From assembly GCA_034401795.1 (NCBI GenBank), contig CM067367.1, forward strand, positions 56,300,206 through 56,364,205: 64,000 nt of DNA, written 5' to 3'. This stretch comes from Chaetoderma sp. LZ-2023a (lineage: Eukaryota; Mollusca; Caudofoveata; Chaetodermatida; Chaetodermatidae). Below, piece by piece: positions 11,046 to 21,504 of the stretch. Within the stretch, counting starts at the first letter, position 1; every line of letters starts with the position of its first letter. The notes under the pieces were generated by a model, which did not search any database, was not told the origin of the DNA, and was given only the letters and a program-made list of their open reading frames with translations. Made by a program: the position numbers and the translations under genes.

Positions 11046-11194
11046 TCTATTCGGTCTTCAGCCAACATCCCACAATGCATTGTGTTTACTACTGTTTAAC
11101 GTTAAGAGGAACCTGCACCAGGAACAGTATTCCAATTAACGTTAAACTGTAGTAAGTGCAATGAATTGTGGGATGTTGTCTGAAGACCGAATAT
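11046..11194. repeat. Near-perfect foldback, about 57 bp arms
   Basis: The left arm (attcggtcttcagccaacat ... tttaacgttaa) is the reverse complement of the right arm (ttaacgttaaactgtag ... tgtctgaagaccgaat) with few mismatches. The loop is about 28 bp and starts gaggaacctg. This is probably a small foldback element. The 81-codon minus-strand frame overlapping it is not a gene. Confidence 0.8.
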
Positions 11195-11318
11195 GTTATA
11201 TTGTCTAGTGGTGTTTTTCATCTGACTGAAATTTTGTGAAAGCACCTCATATAAAGTAAGGAAGGTTTTATGTAGAACAACCCTTTAATTGTTGACATTA
11301 TACCAGAGTGCAATGTTA

Positions 11319-11481
11319 TTTAACTCTTTAACCTTCAAATTTGTTCAAGGAAAATGTTGGTTATCGAGCCAGTCATTGCAGTGTTAAATTTTCAAAAATA
11401 GTCTGCTTGGTCTGCAAATGGACATTTCTCAAGACCACTGCAGAAGCCGTTTTTGGCAGATTTGAGTGTTAAAGGATTAAA
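11319..11481. repeat. MITE with TTAACTCTTTAA ends
   Basis: It begins ttaactctttaaccttcaaa and ends tttgagtgttaaaggattaa, inverted ends 160 bp apart. The inside carries cgagccagtcattgcagtg, ctgcaaatggacatttctca and gaccactgcagaagccg. It is the clearest full copy of the dispersed MITE family. Confidence 0.75.
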
Positions 11482-11822
11482 GAAGTAACTTGTAAAGTCT
11501 CCATTGCGAAACAACATCCCCTTTACTCCATGCATGCTATATATGACATGGTACCATATCACCCATACTGGAATTGTGTAGCCAGAACATAAAAGCAATT
11601 GAATATTAGCCTTGTATTTTTACATGATATGATTTACTTATCATCTGGTATATTGTAACTGGATCTTATCTTCCACTTTCCTTCCTATACTAATATATCT
11701 AACTATTAGACAAACATGTATTTTCCTTTGCCAGCAAATGCACTCCCAGTATCACATTCGTGATATGCATGCATTCCAATGAGAGACGCACAGACACCTC
11801 TGACCTCTGACTACAGTAGTTC

Positions 11823-12143
11823 CTATTTGGCTAGTATCAAGGACCCTGTATGTGTTCTAGTGCCACATTTCTGGAACAATGTTGACTTAATGTTCTCATA
11901 GAGTTTCAAGCACATGGTGAATACATCTGTGTTTTCGGAACTAATCACAATTGCCTGGTATCTCTCGCTTGCAGCATGAGCTGCATGTCGGCCCAAGTGC
12001 CCATCAGCATCTTCTTGCATACACTTTAAAGCAGGCACCTCCTCACTGCCCTGAGATATAATTTTGTAGGATTTGTCTTTCACTTCAAGAGTATACCTAC
12101 CATTATGAAGACTGATAAATACTAATATATCCAACTGTCTCAA
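11823..12143 (-). pseudogene. Fragment of an XPG/FEN1-like nuclease domain from a transposase of the 14622-22226 type
   Basis: The frame contains CMQEDADGHLGRHAAHAASE then AIVISSENTDVF, and ends with LFQKCGTRTHTG. This matches, in order and spacing, the segment of the large transposase at 15594-16463 that reads HEEADTRMMLHALHAS, VIQSPDTDV, LWFRTGTKDR. In XPG/FEN1 nucleases these blocks hold the E.E and D.D metal ligands. Here the second block is ENTDV, so the first Asp of the pair is Asn. Only about 70-100 residues remain. It comes from a different subfamily than the large copy (AIVISS versus VVIQSP) and is closer in style to the decayed copy at 48845-51480. Confidence 0.65.
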
Positions 12144-12159
12144 TTATACACAGAATTAA

Positions 12160-12760
12160 CAATAAATCTACCCTTATTAGGCAGGTAACCCTCTGTCAGA
12201 TCACGGCGCAAGCGGACGCTCGACCGCGCACGCTGTGCTGTGTGACAAATCACCTGCTATTAAAATTGGCTTCCAAATAGACCTCATTCAGGGTTTTTTT
12301 GGGTATTTAATTTATATATAAGCAATTTTTCCTCTTGCATCTAAAAGCAACAGTTTCTCACGCACACATCTGGTACATAGTCTGTCTACTAGGGAGGCTG
12401 CAGGAGGGCTTCTCTAAATTTACTTTTGAAAGTGTTTTGCTTGTCACGCCTTTCTCCTGCTCCTCATGCAGGGTATCGTGGGGTTTTTTCTCGATAAACC
12501 TTTTCACACTGTCATGATTGTGTGTATGTGAATGTCCATTGATAATCATTCTTTATTGTATCTGGGAATAGATCAACATTGATTATCATTTGTTAATGAA
12601 ATATTGCTGCACAAGGGAAAATATTGTCCAAAATTATCTACTTAGTTGTTTAAGCTTCTTGGAAAGGTTTTCAAAGTAATGTTGCAATTTGTTTATTTAT
12701 TCCCTTTGTTTTCTTTAAACGACTAAAAACCCATTATAGTGTCTATGTGTCATTTCAGAA
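12160..12760. other. No gene seen
   Basis: A GC-rich patch at 12185-12262 begins gcaggtaaccctc and ends aaatcacctgct, weakly inverted. Otherwise there are short shadow frames only. Confidence 0.4.
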
Positions 12761-12769
12761 AATAATTAT

Positions 12770-13470
12770 GGACTGCCATTCATGTCATCGCTACGTTAAG
12801 TCATAAATGCGCCAGGTGTAGCACATGTGACATTGATTACAGGTGCAAGTCTTGTGATTATTGGCCAGGTGAGCTACTGGAGTCTTTAAAAATCCAGGAG
12901 GAAGATAAAATTGAAGAACATTTAAAAAAGAAAGGATTTTGGTAAAAAGGGGAAGACTTCCACGGCCATGCCAGACATGGAAGCCTTCAGAGTAGAGATG
13001 AGAAGTGAGGTGTGAAAATCATTCCAGGATTTTATAGCATAGATGTTTTGCAGCATGTTTCCTGCTACAAATTCTGTAGTGTCTTCCTCACCTGCACTTG
13101 AGCAGAAGTTTCCCGCCTCTTGTTCTGGTCTTTCCATTAGGGGTAAACCAGTTTTCCCAGAACCAGAGGTGGCCCCTGGCCATCCAGGCTTGTTTTTTCA
13201 ACCTGGGGGTTGGTCTGTGAGCTCGGCCAAACTTAGCAACTGGTCTTGAGCTGCCAGTTCTAGGTATCGCATCTTCCAGTGGTATCTTTCCTCCTCAGGC
13301 TGAATTTCCTCACTTGGATAACTTGGCGACCTTTTCTGAGGAGGAAGAAGAGGAACCTCTGCAAGGTGGATGTGATTTCTACGGGTGACCATTTCCATGG
13401 AGTTACCCAAGGAGGGATAACCTTAACAGCTCAATGGGTTGGCAGGGTTATCGGTCTTGATCTTGATTAG
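12770..13470 (+). pseudogene. Orphan gag-like ORF of a DIRS-type retrotransposon
   Basis: Starting at ATG 12770 the frame reads MDCHSCHRYVKS, then after a one-base shift KCARCSTCDIDYRCKSCDYW. This is a Cys-rich module (repeated CxxC, then CxxC..W) followed by a charged stretch and, at 13043-13249, PALEQKFPASCSGLSIRGKP. A Cys-rich opening ending in RCxxC...W, then charged linkers, is the pattern I associate with ORF1 of DIRS elements. No RT, RNase H or recombinase follows, because LINE sequence begins by 13569. It is therefore a truncated fragment. Identification rests on the Cys pattern only. Confidence 0.5.
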
Positions 13471-13568
13471 TTATGGCGCATTCATCAAGTAACTGGTTTA
13501 GACATGGTTTTTGCCTCTGATTAATTTGGTGAATTTATTTGTATGATTTGCAACGTTTTCTGAACTGT

Positions 13569-14621
13569 TTAGACGATCCTATGATGGTTGTTCCAATCCC
13601 TTATCGTGCTGGGAATAAAGCTGAATTTAAAGACGTCAGTTCTTGCGTAACTGTGGTTGAAGTGGCTGTTGTGCATGTTTTTGGTGTTCCAAATTGGAGT
13701 CTGGAGACTGTCTAATGATATCTTTGCTTGTTGCTGTAGACCTTTGTAGAACAAAATAAGGCAGTTTTGTTTCCTTCTGTCTGACAACGTTGGGAGTTTT
13801 AGGGTTTCCATTATATTTGGCATACTGCCTGGTTCGTAGCAATAGTTTGAGGTGATAAATCTAGCTCCACATTTTTGCACATTTTCTAGTTTGTCCTGAA
13901 GAGTTAGCTCATGAGGGTCCCAAACTGTACTTGCATATTCCAGGACTGGTCTACTCAGTCCCATGTATGCTTGTAGTCTGATTTCTTGGGAACAGAGTGA
14001 TAAATTTCTCCGCAATAGTCCTAAGGTGCTGTATGATTTGCTGCAAATCTCAGTGATGTGTTTGTTCCAGCTTAGGTCATTGGTGATTCTGACGCCCAAG
14101 TACTTTACTGATGAAACAAAACTCCTCTTTAGTGTGTAGTCGAATTTGATGGGGGTGGGGGGGGGCGTTTCTGGTTAGGCTCATCATGTTGCATTTTACT
14201 GGTTGGAAGCGCATTGGCCAAGTGTAACCCAGTTACCTAATATGTGTATGTCTTGTTGGAGTGCCTCACAGTCCTTGGGGTCATCAATTTCCCTGTAGCA
14301 TACACCCTCATCAGCGAATAGCCTGATCTCTGAGGAAATGTCCTGGACTATATCATTTATGTGGGCTGAAAACAGTAACAGGCCTAGAACGGTTCCTTGA
14401 GGTACTTCAGACGCAAGTCAGCAACGTTTTATTTGGCACCATTGACTACTATGCACTGTTTGCGACCTGTTAAGAATGAGTCAATCCAATTTAGTATGTT
14501 TTTGACGCACCATATTTGTTCAATTTAGATTTCAAAAGTTCGTGTGGGACAGTATCAAAAGCCTTTTCAAAGTCGAGAATAAAAATGTCCACTTGTTTCC
14601 GTTTATCAATGGATGAAGCCC
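13569..14621 (-). pseudogene. LINE ORF2, RT palm to C-terminus (upstream part displaced to 22235-22290)
   Basis: Read on the minus strand from 14621 downward: SSIDKRKQVDIFIL, DFEKAFDTVPHELLKSKLNK (palm), then LFADEGVCYREI (the catalytic FADD site, second Asp replaced by Glu). The last 176 codons (13569-14099) read MGVRITNDLSWNKHI through ASTVWDPHELTLQDKLENVQ. This is the usual C-terminal section of CR1/jockey-like LINEs. A poly-G-like tract near 14153-14165 coincides with a frameshift. The element is interrupted at 14621/22235 by the DNA transposon: the 5' continuation KISQLLINVINDWAS lies on the other side, in frame. Confidence 0.85.
14614..14621. repeat. Left 8 bp target-site duplication of the DNA transposon
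   Basis: tgaagccc directly precedes the left terminus CAGTGGCG. The identical 8-mer follows the right terminus at 22227-22234. It falls inside the RT coding sequence of the LINE. Confidence 0.92.
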
Positions 14622-15593
14622 CAGTGGCGTAGCGTGGATGTGGCTTGAGGGGCGACTGCCCCACCTGGTAGAAATTGAAAGCACCAGTCGGAAATGTGAG
14701 ATAATTTGTAAATCATTTCTTGGCTTCCAATTATTCTTTGTTCTGTTGAATTTCCAACTTTCGGACTCAGAAGATTCCGACTGGCAAAGTGACGAATGGC
14801 CATATTTCAGTTATGCAGGCCCACTTCTTACCAAATCCCAAGTTTTAATATAAAATGCACAGGCAATTTCTATGTTTACAAGCAAACCAGACTAATTCAG
14901 TAAGTTATATCTCTATATGGCACAATTTGGCAAAGACATGTAGCCTGGCGCCATCTTTCATGTTGCATTTTAAGTTAATCTGATCATACTGAATAAGCGA
15001 AATCATGCCAATGAAAGTGCTGGCTGGACAAGCAGCTGTAGTAGATCGCTACAGTAGTGTGTTTTATGATTCACGTTTTGCTGTTGTCCATCCTATTATA
15101 GTCCGGGAGCCAATTTTCAAAAGGGGTCTAGAAGAGTGGTTTCGTAGCACACCCAGTATTCAGAAGGTTTGTCTCTATATTATGCTAGACCGATGTCTTG
15201 GGTATATTCTGAGCCGTGTTGTACAAGAAAATTGTGGTATCACTAACCCGTGAGAAGCCCATTTACAATAGGTGTTGAATGTAGCTCTCAAACAATTTTC
15301 ACAATGGTAAATTTTTCACAAACTTAAGCGCATGTTATATCAATACAATCTTAACCAAAATGGAAAGGAGTGATCGTATATCGCAGATTTATACATAATC
15401 AACCTCGTTTAAGACACCCGTATGTTGCTTTGTACATATTGGGGCACTTAGGTCTTCTTGTGACTAGCAATACCTTAGCTACAACAATGCCAATGTTTTC
15501 TACATTTCTCATAATTAAACTTTTAACTGACATGCAGTGCATGTCTACACAAGCTGGCAGGACATATTTATCACGTGAGCAAATGAGAGAATG

Positions 15594-16463
15594 TTACTCA
15601 TCCGTGTCAGAGTCATCTTCGACAATTGTATGCTGAACATTGTCACACATTTCACCTCCCATACAAAGGCATGCTTCAGTGCAGAGTAGAGTGTTAGCCT
15701 TGCATTGACAGAGATCTGTTCTTTTGCAGGCAGACTTTTGACATCTACATGATGTGAGTTCAATTAATCCAAATGGAGCAGGATCCTTTGACATTAGAAC
15801 AGGCTTGAGTAGACCATCCACTATACTCCAGCCATGTCCATTTGGAGATGGAAGATTCTGAACAGCTTGCAATGAACGTCTCCAAACAAGAGCTTGAAAA
15901 TTGGCCCTTTCGGTGTGATGCTTTAGACTATTCGATGTAGGTGGGAGATTTTCATTTCTTTGTCTCTTTTGACAAAAGAGCCAATAACGGGTTTCATCAG
16001 CTGTCTTTCCCACATCCCTGGTGGTATACAACTCACAGACAAATTTCTCACATAGAATTGCAGTATTCGGTGATAAGTCAACATGTTCGCCGAGTTGGGC
16101 TAAGCTAAGCTGATGACATTCAAATGACTTTAAGAGATTGAATGCTTTTCTCTTAGCGACTCCAAATAATGCACTAGTGCTATCACAACCTGTAAGAGAA
16201 TGAAACCCAGGCAAAGACAGACAGATAGCTGGGCCCAGTACTTGAGCAACTGTATGTATTGGTATGTATCGCAATCTGTCCTTTGTGCCCGTACGGAACC
16301 ATAGTTCAGAACAGTGAAGCGAACGATACGTATATATACTAAGTACTGCCACGTCTGTATCAGGAGACTGTATAACAACATGCATGTGGTCTTTTGAAGC
16401 GTGTAGCGCGTGCAACATCATACGCGTATCTGCTTCCTCGTGATCTGATCGAAGTTCTTCCAA
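15594..16463 (-). CDS. Transposase C-terminal part: second half of XPG/FEN1-like nuclease and CXC-like Cys-rich tail
   Basis: The frame continues the ORF at 16360-20259 after a one-base shift. Residues 7-14 read DHEEADTR, 33-38 SPDTDV and 88-97 HSLTGCDSTS. With VDGMA and VFDRY in the preceding ORF, they supply the acidic set of XPG/FEN1 nucleases (D, D, E.E/D, D.D, D), with spacings near those of FEN1. Residues about 237-275 hold SCRCQKSACKRTDLCQC and LLCTEACLCMGGEMCDN, nine or more cysteines in a pattern resembling a CXC/tesmin-type zinc region. The tail ends in an acidic stretch (EDDSDTDE). The apparent first residue is TTG (Leu), so this is not an independent start. Its role is probably DNA cleavage or processing during transposition, by inference. 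Confidence 0.8.
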   Translation of the reverse strand: MEELRSDHEEADTRMMLHALHASKDHMHVVIQSPDTDVAVLSIYTYRSLHCSELWFRTGTKDRLRYIPIHTVAQVLGPAICLSLPGFHSLTGCDSTSALFGVAKRKAFNLLKSFECHQLSLAQLGEHVDLSPNTAILCEKFVCELYTTRDVGKTADETRYWLFCQKRQRNENLPPTSNSLKHHTERANFQALVWRRSLQAVQNLPSPNGHGWSIVDGLLKPVLMSKDPAPFGLIELTSCRCQKSACKRTDLCQCKANTLLCTEACLCMGGEMCDNVQHTIVEDDSDTDE

Positions 16464-19400
16464 ATACTACGAATTCATCCATTCCATCGTTAAAGCCACC
16501 AGCAAGAATGACGCAATTGTCGGCAGATAGCATATTTGGACCAGTATCACGCCACCGCTTGCTGAGAAATGCAACCAGGTTACTCTTGTTGCTTGGATTG
16601 CTGATGTACTTGGCCCATTGCTTTGGAACGGGAGTATTTTCTCCAGCAATCTTTACTTCCAATGCTGTTGATGACCCACGTTTTAGCCGCTCTTCCGCTT
16701 TCAGAGATTCCAGTCTATCATATCTGTCAAAAACTATATCTACTCTGTTGCAGTCTTCTTGATTCAGTGGAACTGTAAAGATGTGCCAGTATTTATCAGC
16801 CAATTCTCCAAATGTAGACGTACCTCCAGTTTTAACCATTTGCACAATTGCCATGCCATCTACTACATAAGCTGTTGCGCCTGTCTTGTCAACAGGTGGA
16901 AGCCGTCCATCAACATTTACTTCCTTTTCTAGTTCACTTAACAAAACACTTTTCACATTCTTTCTTAGAGTCCCATCCGTATGTGACAATGATAGTGGAA
17001 CAGCAGACAGTTCATACGTCATCACTAGTTTTAAATCAACATCTCTGGACCTTGCGGCAATAATTAATCGACCAAATAGTTCGCGGTCAGATCTCACATT
17101 GTGAATTTTTTCATCATTTGTTTTGAGTTTTTTCTTCTGTGCTAGGCTGGCAAATGTTTTAAGTTTTAAGTGTGGCAACGTGTCCCAAAAGCTTCTCGTG
17201 TTAGTGTCCAGCCGCTCCTGAACAAAATTTTCCATAATCTCCTTACCAATGTCACAGGCGGAAACAAGTCTCTTGGCGATTTCACTAGGCAATACCACGC
17301 CAGTTGCAATGTTTACAAGCGGAAGACACTCGCTGTCGTCGTTTTCCGCAATATTAAAGGGATTGGTCATTATATCTGATGAGAACATCGAAAGTATCTT
17401 CTGCACATCGGTTTCATCCCTGTTCATTCGATTAGTCCCCATTTCCTTATGTACTCCAAACATGTGACTATCTTGTAACCCACACATTTGCTTTGTGACC
17501 GTTGTTATGGCTGCCCTCTCGTGGCTAGTTAAAAACCACCTCTCCAGAGCTCCTGGCTTTTGTGTTATTCCAATAATACCACCTCGCTTTTTGGAATCCA
17601 AATTAATCGATTGCTCTAAGGCCATATCTGTCCACACTTGATTGAATGGATGGTCTGAGCGACTTACGGAATGATTTCCATTAAAGAATTGTTCATGTAC
17701 ATGGGGGTGTTTACTTGGAAGCATCTTCATGTCCGCAAGATATATTGGCAGCCATCTTGCATAATTGGTTCTGTCCATGCTGTAGAAATATGGCGCCATA
17801 GCAGCAGTAGCAGATAGGTGTGCCTGCCAATCTCCAGTTCTCTCAGCTCTTATGAATCCAAGCAGCAGCTCTACCATATGAATATATGAGTTCCAAAATG
17901 CGAACAGGTGTGATTTCGAGCTTGACTCAACTTTAAAGGATTTGAACAGCTGTTGCAATTTATTCACGTACATACACACCTCTTTGAAATTTTCTTGCAG
18001 TGCGTCTAAGTCGTCAATGCTGCTTCGGCACATCTTAATTTTCTCATCCAGACTCTCCAATTCTGTTGGAGTAATGTGGTCTTCATGTTGTCCATTTTGT
18101 TGAACCCATTTGGAAAAAGACTGCCATTGTAATCGCAGCAGCGCTTCCATAACCAATTTGTGAGCCCTCACTCCTCGATTATATGACTTCCCTTTAAGTA
18201 GAGCAGCAGCCGTGCTGCTACCATATGTGTTGGCCTCTATGAGGAGATCTTCTAAGCCAGAGTCATCAAACATCTTTCCAATAACAGCTAAGTAGTTTAG
18301 CGCAATGTGGAATCCCCCCAGTCTGATCACAGTGTCACTAAACTCTTCTTTATATCGCCACTGTATCTCCTTTGCCTTGACATATATGGCCAAGTCGAAT
18401 GTAATGACCGAGTCATTCTGTCCTAGTGTTGTCATCATTCTTTGAACTTGTTTCATGACCGTATACACCGTATTGAATTCAGTTGGTGATCCGGAAATCA
18501 TTGGACAGTAACCGATTTGTGTAAAAGGTGCGTTAGCACATGATACAAGTGCATTAAATCCACTCCAACTAGGGACTGTTTGTGTTTCTGTGGTCATCAT
18601 GGGTACAAGATCTACCGCAAACAATTTTATTGGACACATTCGAACGATAGCCCATGCAAGATCCATGACTAATGCCTGTTCCTGGATTGAGCTATCACAT
18701 TGGTACCAATCCTTCTTGACAGTGTCTATGAACGCGGTCACAACTGGTCTTCTACCAAACACCCCACAATCAAGAATTCTGTTTTCAGTACCTGGTGCTG
18801 TCAAAGCCCTTCTCCTGACTGAGTGTTCAGCATGTATGACACGCTCTGGTCTTGGGCCAAATTGCATTCGTTGGAACATCACCATTGTCGTTGAGTGAGT
18901 TGTCTGTTTACCGTCTACGGTTTCTTCAAGTATATCATTGTTATCAGCTGCTACTTGAACGAACGAGTTTGGAACAATGTTTGTTGGTATTACAACTCCA
19001 TACCGTGTTGATTGAACTAATACTTCAAGCGCCATACTAGTGTCAACTACCTCAATATCATCATAGGAAACGCTATGACCCATACGATTCAGAATGGTGA
19101 CAACTTGTTTGGAACCTGTAAGATGCCTCATTGTCATAGCGAGGCTTATGTGTTTTGGCATTTTCTTTCTCCCGTGTGATAGACAATGCGCTATGTCTTG
19201 GCATATCATCATTACATGCCTCTCATCACCTTCATTAGCACATTCTGATCTAACATTACCAAACTGCTCTGGTGCTAAATCTGCATTCGTGGTAACCCCC
19301 CGCAGCAGCCAGTAGAGGCTTTGGGGAATAATTTCCTTTGCTTTTGCGAGTGTCAGATTGTCAACATCAACTGGTTTAATGGTGATCCCCTCACAAGCCT

Positions 19401-20259
19401 CCAAATCTCCCTTCAAAATCTGCGCTGCGTGGAACAACGTGTGAACATCATTGCTAGTAGTATCAGTTGAGCCATGTGGCCTATCAGTATACGCTGATCT
19501 ACCACCAGCTGCATTGGCAGCTGCATTAATAACATCTAAAGATATATCACTGGAATAAACAAGCTCGGGTTTGGAAGGGTTTAGCTGCTGGTGAAAAACG
19601 ATTGAATCCTGAAAGTAGTTTTGTAATCGGCTTTTCAGTCTTTGGGAGCGGTAGTTGTCAGCAGTCACACCATTATTCTTTAGATAAAACTTGAATCGAC
19701 TCAACAAATATGTCATCCTGTAAGCTTTTCCTGATACAAGTCCAGACTCTATCTCTGCTACCAGCTCCGAGAATGATTGGGAGAACGAATCCTCATTCAC
19801 AGTTTCTTGGTATGATTTATACATCACATTGCGCATTGATACATACTGTGCACGGCATATTTCATGATATTTGGCTTCTGAAGCGATTAAATCTATGCCT
19901 CTTATATTGGTAAGCATTTCTGTATTCGCCATTTTCTCTGCTGCAATTTGTATGTTTTGGCATGCGGAAAATGTAGAAACTGAGAATAATTTCTTGACTT
20001 TCTTGTGAGTTTTCTTTTGGCAAAACATACACATTGCCCAGTTTATCGGGGATGATCTCGATCTTGCTGCTCTAGCCAAACTTGTCGATTCTTCTGGACT
20101 TTGTTTATCAAGAGGCATAGGAGTTGGTGGTGTCATGGATCGTCTTTTCGCAAAATTAATATTGTGCTCGCTTGTGTATTTAGCATAACAGTTTCTATGC
20201 CACACGATATCCAGTTGTTTTAATTGATCAATATTTGAGTTAAGTCTCATAAACGTCAT
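16360..20259 (-). CDS. Transposase main ORF: zinc modules, central region and first half of XPG-like nuclease (1299 codons)
   Basis: An unbroken frame of 1299 codons. Residues 20-24 (WHRNC) complete the first Cys/His zinc module begun in the upstream frame. Residues 77-135 form a second one (CMFC, then YHEIC). A conserved-looking block at about 647-705 reads LGGFHIALNYLAVIGKMFDD then KSYNRGVRAHKL. Another at about 832-911 starts NYARWLPIYLADM and includes VWTDMALEQSINLDSKKRGG and GALERWFLTSHERAA. Both blocks recur in decayed form at 48845-51480. The nuclease begins at about residue 1132 (VVDGMAIVQM, D1134) with VFDRY near D1178. The DDE-type catalytic triad, if any, could not be assigned by eye. 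The frame ends 104 bp into the overlap with 15594-16463. Very little decay in 3.9 kb implies a young insertion. Confidence 0.82.
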   Translation of the reverse strand: MTFMRLNSNIDQLKQLDIVWHRNCYAKYTSEHNINFAKRRSMTPPTPMPLDKQSPEESTSLARAARSRSSPINWAMCMFCQKKTHKKVKKLFSVSTFSACQNIQIAAEKMANTEMLTNIRGIDLIASEAKYHEICRAQYVSMRNVMYKSYQETVNEDSFSQSFSELVAEIESGLVSGKAYRMTYLLSRFKFYLKNNGVTADNYRSQRLKSRLQNYFQDSIVFHQQLNPSKPELVYSSDISLDVINAAANAAGGRSAYTDRPHGSTDTTSNDVHTLFHAAQILKGDLEACEGITIKPVDVDNLTLAKAKEIIPQSLYWLLRGVTTNADLAPEQFGNVRSECANEGDERHVMMICQDIAHCLSHGRKKMPKHISLAMTMRHLTGSKQVVTILNRMGHSVSYDDIEVVDTSMALEVLVQSTRYGVVIPTNIVPNSFVQVAADNNDILEETVDGKQTTHSTTMVMFQRMQFGPRPERVIHAEHSVRRRALTAPGTENRILDCGVFGRRPVVTAFIDTVKKDWYQCDSSIQEQALVMDLAWAIVRMCPIKLFAVDLVPMMTTETQTVPSWSGFNALVSCANAPFTQIGYCPMISGSPTEFNTVYTVMKQVQRMMTTLGQNDSVITFDLAIYVKAKEIQWRYKEEFSDTVIRLGGFHIALNYLAVIGKMFDDSGLEDLLIEANTYGSSTAAALLKGKSYNRGVRAHKLVMEALLRLQWQSFSKWVQQNGQHEDHITPTELESLDEKIKMCRSSIDDLDALQENFKEVCMYVNKLQQLFKSFKVESSSKSHLFAFWNSYIHMVELLLGFIRAERTGDWQAHLSATAAMAPYFYSMDRTNYARWLPIYLADMKMLPSKHPHVHEQFFNGNHSVSRSDHPFNQVWTDMALEQSINLDSKKRGGIIGITQKPGALERWFLTSHERAAITTVTKQMCGLQDSHMFGVHKEMGTNRMNRDETDVQKILSMFSSDIMTNPFNIAENDDSECLPLVNIATGVVLPSEIAKRLVSACDIGKEIMENFVQERLDTNTRSFWDTLPHLKLKTFASLAQKKKLKTNDEKIHNVRSDRELFGRLIIAARSRDVDLKLVMTYELSAVPLSLSHTDGTLRKNVKSVLLSELEKEVNVDGRLPPVDKTGATAYVVDGMAIVQMVKTGGTSTFGELADKYWHIFTVPLNQEDCNRVDIVFDRYDRLESLKAEERLKRGSSTALEVKIAGENTPVPKQWAKYISNPSNKSNLVAFLSKRWRDTGPNMLSADNCVILAGGFNDGMDEFVVFGRTSIRSRGSRYAYDVARATRFKRPHACCYTVS

Positions 20260-20434
20260 CCTCCCGGTGTTGGAAAGCCTCTATGAACTTTGAGATGCCG
20301 ACTTCAGTGGCATTGCTAACAGTTTCGCTACTATGTGCTTGACAAATAATACAGCGAGTCCATTGGGTCGTTTTGATACGCTTTGCTGGGAGAAGATGAA
20401 ACGCTACTTCCTCGTCACAACTATCACTGTCCAT
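20240..20434 (-). CDS. Transposase N-terminus with first CxxC zinc half-module
   Basis: From ATG at 20434: acidic start MDSDSCDEE, then WTRCIICQ (CxxC) and GISKFIEAFQHREDDVYE. A one-base frame change near 20245-20260 joins it to RLNSNIDQL in the main ORF, where the matching His/Cys (WHRNC) follow. The same WxxCIICQ-like start is recognisable at about 51460 in the decayed relative (KCIIHQACQESSE), supporting this as the true N-terminus. The break is either decay or a sequence error. Confidence 0.75.
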   Translation of the reverse strand: MDSDSCDEEVAFHLLPAKRIKTTQWTRCIICQAHSSETVSNATEVGISKFIEAFQHREDDVYET

Positions 20435-21500
20435 ATTTGCTTAATTGCTAGTTATATAGCGCTTGTAATTATTTCGCAAATGTAATTAGTGTGTGTGCAT
20501 ATATATTAAATCAATACTAGGCTTTATTAATCAAGGCATGTATTAACAACCTTTCTCATGAATACAAATTCATAAAATGCCACTTGCATTCTTATTTGCT
20601 TTTCAAAAAAAGATTTGTATTTGAGAAAATGAGTGAATTAAACTTTCAGTTTACTTGTGATGTCAAATTACAAAATTACCCCGGAACAAGTGTTACAGGC
20701 ATAATTTGAATTATATGTAGACAATGACAATGAGAGCGATGTGAGGTGTAGTATTCATTTTAATTTGTTTTTCCGCACCGATTACCACCACATCCATCTG
20801 TCTCATTCCAACCACCATTACCTGGGTGCTTTGTCAACAGTGGTACAGCTGGATATACAGATTCTATGATGGAGTTAGTATACATACATAAAATATAACC
20901 TTCACATTTCACCCTCGCCTTTGGTATATGCATGCAAAATGTATGTTGGATATATGTTAGGTCGATATCCGTCTAAATATCATATATGGTGAATCTAATA
21001 CGATATTACATTGAGTTATGACACGATCATGCGTTTATCGTTGTGCACTGTGGATACAGCCAAAGCCTAGACCCCCTATGCAAAGAAATCAGGATAACTA
21101 ATTAGTGCTACCACAATTTGTTTGTACAACAGGGCTTAAAATGTGTGGGACATCCCCCAAGCCACAGCAAGTGTCAGACCTTCCGAATACTGGGTGTGCT
21201 ACGTCACGATTCTGACCTAGCTTTAGCTCCTGGACTATTAATAACCACGAGCAATCAGAGATTGCAGATCCTCGCGCTCCCTTTTTTGTCACATTGTAAA
21301 AGGTTTCGGATTTCCCGTTTTCCCCCGAATTTTTTCGGATCACGCCGATCACGCAATCCAAGTGAATGGTCACACCCTTTCCTGTTTTAAAACGTGCGCT
21401 TGATCACAGTCAAAATTTAGGAATCGTCTTGCGCCACAACTTCCTTCGCTGTGTTAATATTTGAGCCATACCAGATCAGTATTATTTTTAGATACATCTC
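20435..21500 (-). other. 5' non-coding part of the DNA transposon
   Basis: No supported gene. The short frames on both strands at 21098-21390 are mutual shadows without recognised motifs. The transposase promoter should lie here, but no core promoter element could be singled out by eye. Confidence 0.45.
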
Positions 21501-21504
21501 CGAA

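Noticed and set aside
18590-19315. Plus-strand ORFs over the transposase
   Set aside because: They are antisense shadows of the 1299-codon minus-strand frame.
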